Assembly: GCF_029581195.1 (NCBI RefSeq)
Contig: NZ_CP120737.1
Span: 5,433,001-5,497,000 of the forward strand
DNA from: Solwaraspora sp. WMMD791
GTDB lineage: Bacteria; Actinomycetota; Actinomycetes; Mycobacteriales; Micromonosporaceae
Direction of reading: 5' to 3'
DNA length: 64,000 nt
The translations under genes were made by a program, and so were the position numbers. Positions 25,456 through 33,759 of the stretch are shown one piece after another. Position 1 is the stretch's first letter. Every line of letters starts with the position of its first letter. The notes under the pieces are model-generated. The model searched no databases, was not told the DNA's origin, and worked only from the letters and a program-made list of their open reading frames with translations.

Positions 25456-28400
25456 TCAGACCCCACCGAGCCGGGGCGGACACGGGTCGACCTGCTCCAG
25501 CAGAGCGTCGACCGTGGTCACGATCCCGGCCGGCAGCCGGTGCTGGGCGGCCTGCGGCACCCAGCCGTCCTTCGCGGTGATGATCTGGTACTGCCCCCGG
25601 GGCAACCAGTAGGCGAACCCGCCGGTGGCGTCGGTGCGCAGCGTGAACCCGGTGCCCGGCTCGGTCAGCGAGTTCAACCGTACGGTCGCCCCGGCGATCC
25701 CGACCTCGACCCCGGCGCAGCTGAGCCCGGAGACGGTGCCCTGCACCTTCGCCCAGGACGCCGGCGGCGAGACGTTCATCTGCACGTCCACCGCACCGAC
25801 CGGGTACGGGGTGTTCGACCGCAGCCCGAGGGTGGCGGTGTAGCGACCCGGCTGGTCGACCCCGGCCTCGGCGGTCGCCGACAAGGTGACCGTCACCGTC
25901 CGGGACGCGCCGGGAGCCAGCGTGAAGCTGCCCGGAGCGGGATCCAGCCACGGGATGTCGGCCGCCGCGTCACACGAGGCCAACCCGTCCAGCAGCTCCA
26001 CCTGCGGCGATCCGACGAACGACGTCGGCGAGCCGCCGATCTTGTACGCCCCGCAGGCACCGGCGCCCCGGTAGCGGGCGAACTGGGTGTTCGGCAGGTC
26101 CCGCCACACCCCGGCGGTCGGGTCGAAGCCGACCGTCCGGTTGGTCACCGTGGTCGACGACCCGGTCACCCCGCCGGCGATCACCAGCAGGCCACCGGCG
26201 GCGGCGTACTGGCCACCCCACAGGTCCAGTGGCAGGTCCGGCAGCGGGCTCCAGGCGTCGGTCGCCGGGTCGTAGGCGTACGCCGACCGGTACTCGACCG
26301 CCCCGGCCCCACCGGCGCAGTACGCCCGGTCGCCGATGCCGCCGCAGGCCAGCCAGGACGCGGCGAGCGGGTAGTCGGCCCGGGACCGGAAGGTGCCGGT
26401 GCCGGTGTCGAAGGCCAGCACGGTACGGGAGTCGGTGCAGGTGCCGTCGACGCAGCCCCCGATCAGGTAGACCGTGCTGCCGACCACGGCCGAGCCGGCC
26501 GCCGCCCGTGGTGCCGGGCTGGTCACCCCGGGCAGGGTCGACCACGCCCCGGTCGCCGGGTCGAACACGTCGACGCTGGCCACCGGGGTGCCGCCGGCAC
26601 CCCACCCACCGAACAGGTACAGCTTGCCGCCGGCCGCGGCGAGCACCGGCTTGCTGCGTGCCACCGGCAGGTCCGGCAGGGCACTCCAGGCATCGGTGAC
26701 CGGGTCGTACACCCAGGCGTCACGTTCGGTGCCGGTGGTGCTGCCGCCGGCCACCGAGTAGATCTTGCCGTCCAGAGTGGCGGCGGCGTTGTCGAAGACC
26801 GACGTCGGGTGGTCCGGTGCCCGGGTCCACGCCTCGTCCGCCGCCGAGCCGGCCGCCGACCCCGATGCCGGGCCGGCCGCCGGGGCCGGGCTGACCCGGG
26901 TCGGCGCCGCGCCGGCCGGGGCCCCGTACGCCTGACCCTGCCAGGCCTTGCTGATCCCCTTGACCCGGTGTTCGGTCAGGGCCGCGCCGGCGGCCGCGCC
27001 GAGCAGGTCGAAGTCGCCGCCGCCGGGCAGCATCTCCACAGTCGCCGGGGCGCTACCGGTGTTGGTCACCGTCACGCTGGCCTTGCGGGTGCTGCCGTAC
27101 GGCTGGTGGGACACCACCGGGCTGGTCGGGCTGATCGTCACCCGGCCGGCCTTGACGGAGAAGTCGGCCCGTCGGGCACCGTCGGGCACCACCGTCACCG
27201 TCCGGCTGCGCACCTGGTACGGCGCCCGGGTGGCGGTGAACTCCTGCTCCCCGGTCAGCGGCGAGAACAGCTGGTAGAAGCCGTCCGGCTGGGTCGGGTC
27301 GGCCGGCGTGGCGGCGGAGACGGCGGCGACCGTCGGGTCGGCGACGGCGGCCACGGTGACGCCGTTCAACGCGGCCCCGGTGTTGTGGTCGGTGGTGGTG
27401 CCGACCAGCAGACCGCCGGGCAGCGGGGTGCAGCTGCGGTCGACCACCTCGACGTCGTCGACCTGCCACCACCAGGCATAGGTGCCCTGGAAGCGGAACC
27501 GGACGAGGACCTGCGCGGCACCGGCCACCTCGGTCAGCGGGATCTCCTCGACCCGGGGGCCGCGCCGGCTGCTGGTCTGGCGCCACACGGTGGTCCAGGT
27601 GTCACCGCCGTCGACGGAGACCCCCACCTCGGCGCTGTCGCTGAGGCCGACGGCCCGCCAGTCACTGGCGAACCGCAGATACGGTGCGTCCGTACCGGAC
27701 ATGTCCAGGGTCGGGGTGACCAGGTCGGTGTCCTGGGTCTGCCCGACGCCGAGTGCGTCGGAGTCGATGTTGGCGAAGCCGCCGTCGCCGCCGGTGAGGT
27801 TGCCCCAGGAGCCGATGTCGGTGAAGTCCCAACCGCCGCCGGTGGTGCGCTCCACCACGGACCAGCCGTCCGGGGCGGTGTCGGCGGAGAAGTCCTCGGC
27901 GAGCAGCGGCTCGCCGAAACTGGCCGCGTAGCCGGGGGTGACGCAGGCGGCGGTGACGCCGACCGGGACGTTGACCGTCCGGTCGTCGGTGCCGGCCGGG
28001 ACCTCGACCCGGGCCGGCTGGTAGCCGGCCAGCACCGGGGTGACCACCAGGGCGACGGCGGTGTCACCGGGGACGGTGAGGGTGTAGCGCCCGGACGCCG
28101 GGTCGGTGTAGGTGAGGGTGTCCGGCTGTCCGTCGACCTCGACCCGGGCGTACAGCGGCCAGCCGTGACCGGAGCCGTCGGTGACCCGGCCGGTCAGGGT
28201 GACCACCGTGGTGGCCGCCAGGTCGAAGTCCTGTGTGACGGTACCGTCCTCGGCGACGGTGACGGTCGCGGTCACCGGCCGGTAGCCGAACGCGCTGGCG
28301 GTGAGGGTGTGCTCGCCGGTCGGCAGGGTCAGGGCGTAGCTGCCGTCGGCTCCGCTGGTGACGCTGCGCTCGCCGGTGGCGACGGTCGCGCCGGCCAGTG

Positions 28401-30024
28401 GCTCGCCGTCACCGGTGACGACGCCGCCGACCCGGCCGGCGGGTCCGCGCGGGGCGGCCTCGACGACGGCGTACGCGTCGAGCCGGCCCTCGCCGAAGTT
28501 GTTGTTGTTCGCGGCGGTACCGCCGCAGCTGGTGTCGTCGGTGTCGATCGCGGTGCCGTCGAGCAGGGCCCGGGTCGCGGCGATGTCGCCGTACAGGGTC
28601 GGTGCCGCCGACCAGGCCAGGGCGACGGTACCGGCGACGTGCGGGGAGGCCATCGAGGTGCCGCTGAAGGCCGCGTACCCGCCGCCGGGGACGCTGGAGC
28701 GGATCGCGGTGCCGGGCGCGGCGATGTTCGGCTTGACCGCACCGTCCACCAGGGAGGCGCCCCGGCTGGACCGGGCGGCGATCACGTTGTTGACGTCGTA
28801 GTTGCCGACGGCGTACGCCTGCGGGTAGTCGCCGGGGGAGCTGGCGGTGCCGCAGGCCGGTCCGTCGTTGCCGATGGCGAAGGCGGGGAAGATGCCGGCG
28901 GCGACCCAGGCGTCCACGGTCTGCCGGTACCACGGGTCGTTCTGCCCGCCGCCCCAGGAGTTGTTGACCACGTCGGCGCGCAGGTCCGGCCGCGGGTTCG
29001 CGCCGGAGCTGTCGGTGGGGGCGAGCACCCACTGGCCGGCGGCCAGCAACGAGGCGTCCGAGCAGGTGTCGACCTCGCAGCCCTTGGCCGCGATCCAGCG
29101 GGCGCCCGGCGCCACGCCGGTCTGGTTGGTGCCGCCGTCGTCGCCGGTGATGGTGCCGGTGACGTGGGTGCCGTGGTCGTTGTTGTCGCACGGGGTGCCG
29201 GCCGGGCAGATGCCGGTCGGGTCGAACCAGTTGTAGTCGTGGTCGTAGCCGCCGGCGCCGTCGGCGCCCCGGTAGCTGGCTGCCAGCGCCGGGTGGTCGT
29301 ACTCGACGCCACTGTCGATCGTGGCGACCACGATGCCCTCGCCCCGGGTGCCGAACTCCGCCCAGGTCTGTGGGGCGCGGACGTTGTTGAGGTTCCATTC
29401 GACGGCGGCGGTGCCGGCCTCGTCGGTGCCGGCCTCGTCGGTGGCGGTCACCGGCGTGGCCGGTTCCGGGGTGAGCAGCGGGTAGCTGCGGGCCGGATCG
29501 ATCCGTTCCACCTCGGGCAGCGCGGCGATCCGGTCGGCGAGGGCACGGTCGCCGGTGACCCGGACCGCGTTGGCGATCCAGTACGGGGTGTAGCTGGCCT
29601 TGCGCTCGTCGAGCAGCTCGCGCAGGCCCTGCTGGCTGCGTTCGGCGGTGCTGGTCAGCTCCCGGAACACGGCGGCGGCACGGGCGTCGGCCTGCCGCGA
29701 CCCGGCCGGCAGGCCAGCGGCGGCGGCGGTGGCGGCGCGCGGCAGGTCGGCGCGTTCGCGCAGGTACACCATGAAGTCGGCGGTGCCCTGTCGGTCCAGG
29801 GTGGCGGCGAGTTCGGTGCTCAGCCGCGCGCCCGCCGGCTCGGTCGACGGGGCGGCGCCCGCGCTGACGGGCGGGACGGTGACGACGAGCAGGGCGACCA
29901 GTGCGGCGGTGACCGCGCCGCGGGTCCGGGCGGCCCAGCCGCCGGCGGTGGAGCGTTTCCGCCGGCCCGGACCGCGACGGGCCCGGTGCAGGTGTCCGGC
30001 ACGACGGCGAGGCAGGTCGACCAC
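25456..30024 (-). CDS. Large secreted subtilase (S8) with kelch and carboxypeptidase-regulatory domains
   Basis: A 1522-residue exported protease. A long basic n-region leads to the signal helix AVTAALVALLVVTVPPVSAGA. Next comes an I9-type propeptide (to about residue 190), then the S8 domain with Asp237 (ATIDSGVEYDHP), His284 (DNNDHGTHVTGT) and Ser457 (SGTSMASPHVAG). Two carboxypeptidase-regulatory-like domains and a region with VVERTTGGGWDFTDIGSWG follow, as in bacillopeptidase F-type proteins. A kelch propeller region comes next (IYSVAGGSTTGTERDAWVYD, KLYLFGGWGAGG, VYLIGGC), then a final carboxypeptidase-like domain. The GTG at 30024 is chosen for the GGGGGA before it; the frame is open up to 30138. 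It probably degrades large extracellular proteins. Confidence 0.88.
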   Translation of the reverse strand: MVDLPRRRAGHLHRARRGPGRRKRSTAGGWAARTRGAVTAALVALLVVTVPPVSAGAAPSTEPAGARLSTELAATLDRQGTADFMVYLRERADLPRAATAAAAGLPAGSRQADARAAAVFRELTSTAERSQQGLRELLDERKASYTPYWIANAVRVTGDRALADRIAALPEVERIDPARSYPLLTPEPATPVTATDEAGTDEAGTAAVEWNLNNVRAPQTWAEFGTRGEGIVVATIDSGVEYDHPALAASYRGADGAGGYDHDYNWFDPTGICPAGTPCDNNDHGTHVTGTITGDDGGTNQTGVAPGARWIAAKGCEVDTCSDASLLAAGQWVLAPTDSSGANPRPDLRADVVNNSWGGGQNDPWYRQTVDAWVAAGIFPAFAIGNDGPACGTASSPGDYPQAYAVGNYDVNNVIAARSSRGASLVDGAVKPNIAAPGTAIRSSVPGGGYAAFSGTSMASPHVAGTVALAWSAAPTLYGDIAATRALLDGTAIDTDDTSCGGTAANNNNFGEGRLDAYAVVEAAPRGPAGRVGGVVTGDGEPLAGATVATGERSVTSGADGSYALTLPTGEHTLTASAFGYRPVTATVTVAEDGTVTQDFDLAATTVVTLTGRVTDGSGHGWPLYARVEVDGQPDTLTYTDPASGRYTLTVPGDTAVALVVTPVLAGYQPARVEVPAGTDDRTVNVPVGVTAACVTPGYAASFGEPLLAEDFSADTAPDGWSVVERTTGGGWDFTDIGSWGNLTGGDGGFANIDSDALGVGQTQDTDLVTPTLDMSGTDAPYLRFASDWRAVGLSDSAEVGVSVDGGDTWTTVWRQTSSRRGPRVEEIPLTEVAGAAQVLVRFRFQGTYAWWWQVDDVEVVDRSCTPLPGGLLVGTTTDHNTGAALNGVTVAAVADPTVAAVSAATPADPTQPDGFYQLFSPLTGEQEFTATRAPYQVRSRTVTVVPDGARRADFSVKAGRVTISPTSPVVSHQPYGSTRKASVTVTNTGSAPATVEMLPGGGDFDLLGAAAGAALTEHRVKGISKAWQGQAYGAPAGAAPTRVSPAPAAGPASGSAAGSAADEAWTRAPDHPTSVFDNAAATLDGKIYSVAGGSTTGTERDAWVYDPVTDAWSALPDLPVARSKPVLAAAGGKLYLFGGWGAGGTPVASVDVFDPATGAWSTLPGVTSPAPRAAAGSAVVGSTVYLIGGCVDGTCTDSRTVLAFDTGTGTFRSRADYPLAASWLACGGIGDRAYCAGGAGAVEYRSAYAYDPATDAWSPLPDLPLDLWGGQYAAAGGLLVIAGGVTGSSTTVTNRTVGFDPTAGVWRDLPNTQFARYRGAGACGAYKIGGSPTSFVGSPQVELLDGLASCDAAADIPWLDPAPGSFTLAPGASRTVTVTLSATAEAGVDQPGRYTATLGLRSNTPYPVGAVDVQMNVSPPASWAKVQGTVSGLSCAGVEVGIAGATVRLNSLTEPGTGFTLRTDATGGFAYWLPRGQYQIITAKDGWVPQAAQHRLPAGIVTTVDALLEQVDPCPPRLGGV

Positions 30025-30326
30025 GTGGTCCCCCAAACTCGTGGCGGCCCGCACCCGGCGGGCCGCAGACCAGCGACCCGGAAAGCCCGGAGTCCGCTCG
30101 GCGCGTGCGCGGAGATGATCTACGGAAAGTCCTCGCACGACGGCTAGGAGTCATGCTTTAGCGGGTGACGTGGGTGATCAATGGGGTATGTTAGGCAGTT
30201 TTCAGGCAGTAAGTGGACAGTTCGTGGTCGAGCGTCGGGCGGGACTGGTATCGGTGACTGTCGCTGTTGACTACAGCGACTAAACGGCGTTGTCTGATGA
30301 CACGCAGCTACCTGGGGAGGAATGCG
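30025..30326. promoter_or_regulatory. Divergent promoter region with 8-bp inverted repeat
   Basis: About 300 bp between the protease and the winged-helix regulator. GTCGCTGT-tgact-ACAGCGAC (30260-30280) is a perfect 8-bp inverted repeat overlapping a TTGACT -35-like hexamer, 47 bp before the regulator start, so it is a plausible operator. An AT-richer TTAGGCAGTTTTCAGGCAGT lies at about 30190. Confidence 0.5.
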
Positions 30327-30980
30327 GTGGTCAACGGTGAAGTGCCACTGGTTGTCTGTGTCACCGCTGACGTCGCGGTCCGCGAGCGCGTGGTGAGGCG
30401 GCTCGACGACTGCGGCACAGTAGTGATATGTACGGATCTTTCCGAGCTGCGGGCGATGCTCTTTCCGCCCGTACCCACCGAGACCCCGCCGCCGACGGCG
30501 CCGGTCATCCTCGGTGACCTCGTCGTCGACGTACCGGGACATCTCGTCACCTGGCGCGGCGAGCCGCTGGCCCTGACCCGCCTGGAGCGGGAACTGCTCG
30601 CCCGGCTCGCCACGCCACCGGTCGTCGTCTGGACCTACGAACGTCTCTTCGGCACCGTCTGGGGCGGGGCCTACCTCGGCGACACCGCGATCCTGCACTC
30701 CGCCGTCAAACGCCTGCGCCGCAAGTTGCGCAGCGCCGGCGGCGGCCTGGAGATCCAGACCGTACGCGGCGTCGGTTACCGGCTGGCCACCCCGGCGACA
30801 GTCGACGGGGCGCACGACGGCTACCCGGTCGACGACGGTTACGCCGACCCCGACGACCACGGGTACGCCGGTTATCCCGGCGCGCACCTGGATCCCCTGG
30901 TCCCGACACCCCTGGTGTCGGCACCGGAGGACCAGACCGTGGCGTCACCGGTCGACCAGCGGGTCCGGACGCCGGCCTGA
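30327..30980 (+). CDS. Winged-helix regulator, OmpR-type DNA-binding domain without phospho-site
   Basis: A 217-residue protein. Residues 1-60 resemble a shrunken receiver (VVCVTADVAVRERVVRRLDD). Residues 65-155 form an OmpR/PhoB-type winged helix (LVTWRGEPLALTRLERELLA, YERLFGTVWGGAYLGDTA, VKRLRRKLRSAGGGLEIQTV, GVGYRL). A Gly/Tyr/Asp/Pro-rich tail ends the protein. No receiver aspartate pocket is recognisable, so it likely works without a kinase. The GTG at 30327 follows GGGGAGG. It is divergent from the protease and may control it; that is inference from position. The last codons lie in a 32-bp tandem duplication. Confidence 0.82.
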   Translation: MVNGEVPLVVCVTADVAVRERVVRRLDDCGTVVICTDLSELRAMLFPPVPTETPPPTAPVILGDLVVDVPGHLVTWRGEPLALTRLERELLARLATPPVVVWTYERLFGTVWGGAYLGDTAILHSAVKRLRRKLRSAGGGLEIQTVRGVGYRLATPATVDGAHDGYPVDDGYADPDDHGYAGYPGAHLDPLVPTPLVSAPEDQTVASPVDQRVRTPA

Positions 30981-31014
30981 CAGTCGACCAGCGGGTCCGG
31001 ACGCCGGCCTGACG
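30951..31014. repeat. 32-bp tandem duplication spanning the regulator stop codon
   Basis: Two adjacent 32-bp units beginning GTCGACCAGCGGGTCCGG, identical except for the last base. The regulator stop (30978-30980) lies in the first unit; the second repeats it past the gene end. Confidence 0.88.
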
Positions 31015-31047
31015 TGGGCCCTCGCCGGCACCTGGCACGATGGGCCG

Positions 31048-31896
31048 GTGAGTCTCGATCCGCCGTCAACTTCGCCAGGGCGGTCACGCCGCCGCTGGGT
31101 GCTGGCCGCCGTCTGCGGTGCGTGGGCGGTGCTGCTGCTCGGCCTGGCCGTCGTCTCGGTCCGACAGGACGCCCCGACGGTCCGCGAGCAACGCAGCATC
31201 GCCGACGCCCGCCCGGTCGTGGACCGGGTGGCGGTCGACCTCACGGCGGCCGTCGGCGACGCCGGCGTGATGGTCGTCGGCGCGGAGGTGGTCCGGTCCG
31301 GCTGCCGGATCACCCCGGTGCGCCCCGGCGCGGAGCTGACCCGGGTGCTGACCGCGCACACCGGCGCCGAGTCGGGTCCGGCGCTGCTGGACCGGGTCGC
31401 GCAGCGGCTGCCGGCGCACTACGTGGCGCGGGCCCGGCACGGCGACCCCACCGGCGGGTCCTCCCGGCTGACCGCCGACGCGGGGGAGTTCGTCGCCGTA
31501 CGGGGGTTGCTGACCGCGCCCGGCGTGCTGGAGTTCCGGATCAGTTCGGGCTGTCGGCCGGCGGAGTCCGGTACGGCGGACGCCACCGCGTCGGCCGACG
31601 ACTCCGACGAGGAACCCGCCCGGCTGCTGGCGCTGCTCGGGGCGACCGATGTGCGGGCCGAGCAGACGGTCTCGGTGCCCTGCCCGACGGGCGGCTGGCT
31701 GCGCAGCGCCGTCGCGGCCGGCACGGGCCGGGCCGAGCGGATCGCCGAAGCACTGGCAACCGAGGTCGGTGAACCGACAGTGGTGGTCGCCGACACCGCA
31801 CCGGCGCGGTACGCCTACCGCGACGGCGACGCCGGCGTCGTGGTGCAGGCCGACGGTGACGATCTCTGGATCGCCTCGACCGTCTTCGGTTGCTGA
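31048..31896 (+). CDS. Membrane-anchored protein of unknown function
   Basis: A 282-residue protein with a basic N-terminus, one membrane helix (WVLAAVCGAWAVLLLGLAVV, residues 17-37) and an extracytoplasmic domain of about 240 residues rich in Ala, Val and acidic residues. Four Cys are spread in the exported part (RSGCRI, SSGCRP, VPCPTG, VFGC at the end), so two disulfides are possible. I recognise no family. GTG at 31048. The small membrane protein at 31945 follows after 48 bp, possibly in one operon. Confidence 0.72.
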   Translation: MSLDPPSTSPGRSRRRWVLAAVCGAWAVLLLGLAVVSVRQDAPTVREQRSIADARPVVDRVAVDLTAAVGDAGVMVVGAEVVRSGCRITPVRPGAELTRVLTAHTGAESGPALLDRVAQRLPAHYVARARHGDPTGGSSRLTADAGEFVAVRGLLTAPGVLEFRISSGCRPAESGTADATASADDSDEEPARLLALLGATDVRAEQTVSVPCPTGGWLRSAVAAGTGRAERIAEALATEVGEPTVVVADTAPARYAYRDGDAGVVVQADGDDLWIASTVFGC

Positions 31897-31944
31897 GTAT
31901 CCACACTCATGCCAGGCCGTCGGCGGGCGGCGAGACTGAGAGAC

Positions 31945-32400
31945 ATGACCGAAGCTCACGTCTCTGCCGTACCCCGTACCGACCTCTCCGCTCGTGCGAC
32001 CGGGGGCCGGATCACCGGCGCGGTCGTCGCGATCGGATCCGCTGTCGTCACCGTGGCCGGCTATCTGCTGCTGCTCGGTTGGCACCAGGAGAAGGAGCTG
32101 GCCGCCGGTGCCATCGAGGAGACCGGTCCGTACCAGCCATGGCAGGTCGTCGCTCTGGTCGGGGTGCTGGCAGTGCTCGCCACCGCCGGCGGCTGGTTGC
32201 GCCGTCCGTTGGCCGTGACGATCGCGGTGCCGGTCGCGCTCACCGCGATCTGGATCGCCGACGCGGTGACCATCCCGTCGCAGGGCGACGCGAGCATCTG
32301 GCCGGTCGGCGCGTTCCTGATCGCCGTCGCCGCTTTCGCCGGCATCGCGGCTGTCGCCTACGGGGCGGCGGCGGTACGCCGGGCCACCAGCCGCCGCTGA
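31945..32400 (+). CDS. Four-helix integral membrane protein, unknown
   Basis: A 151-residue protein with four hydrophobic stretches (ITGAVVAIGSAVVTVAGYLL, WQVVALVGVLAVLATAG, LAVTIAVPVALTAIWIA, WPVGAFLIAVAAFAGIAAV). Between the first two is an acidic loop, KELAAGAIEETGPYQPWQ. No catalytic motif is seen. ATG at 31945 with GAGAGA before it; the frame is open to 31909. The palindromic repeat at 32407 begins 6 bp after its stop. Confidence 0.75.
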   Translation: MTEAHVSAVPRTDLSARATGGRITGAVVAIGSAVVTVAGYLLLLGWHQEKELAAGAIEETGPYQPWQVVALVGVLAVLATAGGWLRRPLAVTIAVPVALTAIWIADAVTIPSQGDASIWPVGAFLIAVAAFAGIAAVAYGAAAVRRATSRR

Positions 32401-32406
32401 CCCGAA

Positions 32407-32488
32407 CCATGATCACGACGATCTTGCAGTTATCGAGAAGATTTGCCCGTTTTGTCCATCGATGAATGCAAGATCGTCGTGATCATGG
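32407..32488. repeat. Palindromic intergenic repeat, family 2, copy A
   Basis: A perfect 22-bp inverted repeat starting CCATGATCACGACGATCTTG (arms 32407-32428 and 32467-32488) around a 38-base middle with GATTTGCCCGTTTTGT. Copy B at 50952 has the same plan and loop but compensating changes in the stem. Here it separates convergent genes and could also end transcription. Confidence 0.85.
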
Positions 32489-32495
32489 GTGGAGT

Positions 32496-32861
32496 TCAGT
32501 AGACCAGGGCCTGCACCCCGTCGGCCATGATCTCTTCGACGAAGACGGCTGCCCCGGCGATGCGCACGCCGGGCAGTACATCCTCCGGGCCGATCCCGCG
32601 CCGCGCCGCGCACTGCGTACAGACGGTGACGGTGCCGCCGCTGGTCAGCACCGCGTCGAGCAGGTCGGGCAGCGGGGCCGAGTGCGGCAGGTCGAACGCG
32701 GCCGCCCGGTCCGGCAGCCCGAACCAGGCCGATTCGCCGGTCAGCCAGAGCGACACCTCGACGCCGGCCGCAGCGGCGGTGCCCGCTACGGTGAACGCCT
32801 GGGCGCACCGCTCCGGCTCGTCGGAGCCGGCGGTCGCCTTCACGACGAGAGTGCGAGCCAT
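32496..32861 (-). CDS. DsrE family protein
   Basis: A 121-residue DsrE/DsrF-like protein (LVVKATAGSDEPERCAQAFT, VEVSLWLTGESAWF, TVTVCTQCAARRGI, then AAVFVEEIMADGVQALVY). The family includes sulfur-relay and peroxiredoxin-like proteins. The Cys pair in VCTQCAARRG is at the usual DsrE active-site position, and a third Cys lies near the start. ATG at 32861. It is divergent from the 33-residue peptide at 32887 with only 25 bp between starts, so promoters must overlap the genes or transcripts are leaderless. Confidence 0.85.
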   Translation of the reverse strand: MARTLVVKATAGSDEPERCAQAFTVAGTAAAAGVEVSLWLTGESAWFGLPDRAAAFDLPHSAPLPDLLDAVLTSGGTVTVCTQCAARRGIGPEDVLPGVRIAGAAVFVEEIMADGVQALVY

Positions 32862-32886
32862 GCGGCCAGCATAGGATGACCGTGTC

Positions 32887-32988
32887 ATGGTGACCGAGAT
32901 CGGGTTCGTCAGCCTGCTGGTGGCGGGCTTCGGCGCGCTCGCCGGTGGCCTGGTCTACCTCGCGGTCCGCATCTGCCGTGGACGATGA
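32887..32988 (+). CDS. 33-residue single-pass membrane peptide
   Basis: MVTEIGFVSLLVAGFG, then ALAGGLVYLAVRICRGR to a TGA stop: one continuous hydrophobic helix with a basic Cys-containing C-terminus, so the N-terminus probably faces out. Length and composition look like a real membrane micropeptide and not random GC-rich frame. It sits between DsrE and the nitrobindin-like gene, 48 bp before the latter's start. Function unknown. Confidence 0.6.
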   Translation: MVTEIGFVSLLVAGFGALAGGLVYLAVRICRGR

Positions 32989-33036
32989 TGCCGTGGACGA
33001 CAGTGCCATGGACGACGGTGACGAAGCGGAGGACCG

Positions 33037-33723
33037 ATGAGCGCGAGCAGCGCGCCCGGGACGGGACAATCGAGCAGCGCGTCCGGGGCGGAGCAGCCCA
33101 GCAGCGCGCCGGGGGCGGGACGACCGGCCGGAACGGACCCGGATCCGGTCCGGCCGCCGTGGCTGGACGCCCCACCGGTGGAGCCGTACCCCTTCGAGGA
33201 GAGCCATGACCTGCGGGTCGGCCCGAAGCTGCATCCCGCGCTGAACGCCCTGCTGCCGTACATCGGCCTGTGGCGCGGCCGTGGCCGTGGCGGGTACCCC
33301 ACGATCGAGGACTTCGACTACGCGCAGGAGATCCGGATCAGCCACGACGGCCGGCCGTTTCTGCGGTACGAGTCCCGGGCCTGGCTGCTCGACGAGCAGT
33401 CCCGCCCGGTGCGTCCGGTCGGCCGTGAGCTCGGCTGGTGGCGGGCGGTCACCGACGTCGAGGGGCGGGCGACCGGCGAACTGGAGGCGACGATGATGAC
33501 GCCGACCGGGGTGATGGAGCTCTACCTGGGCCGGATCACCGGGGTGCAGGTCGAGTTGGCCACCGACGCGGTGGTCCGGACCGGCACCGCCAAGGAGGTC
33601 ACCGGCGGGCACCGGCTGTTCGGCATCGTCGAGGGCGCCCTGCTGTACGCGCAGGAGATGGCAGCAATGGGCCAGCCGCTGTCACCGCACCTGTCGGCCC
33701 GGCTGATCCGGGTCGGCGGCTGA
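33037..33723 (+). CDS. Nitrobindin-like heme protein (FABP-like, DUF1794)
   Basis: A 228-residue protein. After a disordered Ser/Gly/Pro-rich N-terminal 55 residues comes a ten-stranded barrel with the nitrobindin signature GLWRGRGRGGYPTIEDFDY (about residues 77-95). RISHDGRPFLRYESRAWLLD and the C-terminal block SPHLSARLIRV complete it; the His in the latter is the expected heme ligand region. Nitrobindins bind ferric heme and turn peroxynitrite to nitrate. ATG at 33037 with GGAGGACCG before it. The stop lies in a 17-bp tandem duplication just before the Fur-family gene. Confidence 0.88.
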   Translation: MSASSAPGTGQSSSASGAEQPSSAPGAGRPAGTDPDPVRPPWLDAPPVEPYPFEESHDLRVGPKLHPALNALLPYIGLWRGRGRGGYPTIEDFDYAQEIRISHDGRPFLRYESRAWLLDEQSRPVRPVGRELGWWRAVTDVEGRATGELEATMMTPTGVMELYLGRITGVQVELATDAVVRTGTAKEVTGGHRLFGIVEGALLYAQEMAAMGQPLSPHLSARLIRVGG

Positions 33724-33736
33724 TCCGGGTCGGCGG
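33703..33736. repeat. 17-bp tandem duplication spanning a stop codon
   Basis: CTGATCCGGGTCGGCGG occurs twice in direct succession (33703-33719, 33720-33736). The second unit contains the real stop of the nitrobindin-like gene at 33721-33723; the first reads through in another frame. Confidence 0.85.
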
Positions 33737-33759
33737 CGCGCCGGCCCGACGGCGCTAGG

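Noticed and set aside
25426-30147. A 1573-codon open frame on the + strand opposite the subtilase
   Set aside because: Composition is Gly/Arg/Val/Pro-rich with no domain. The minus strand shows a full S8 triad and kelch repeats. Long antisense frames are a by-product of GC-rich codon use.
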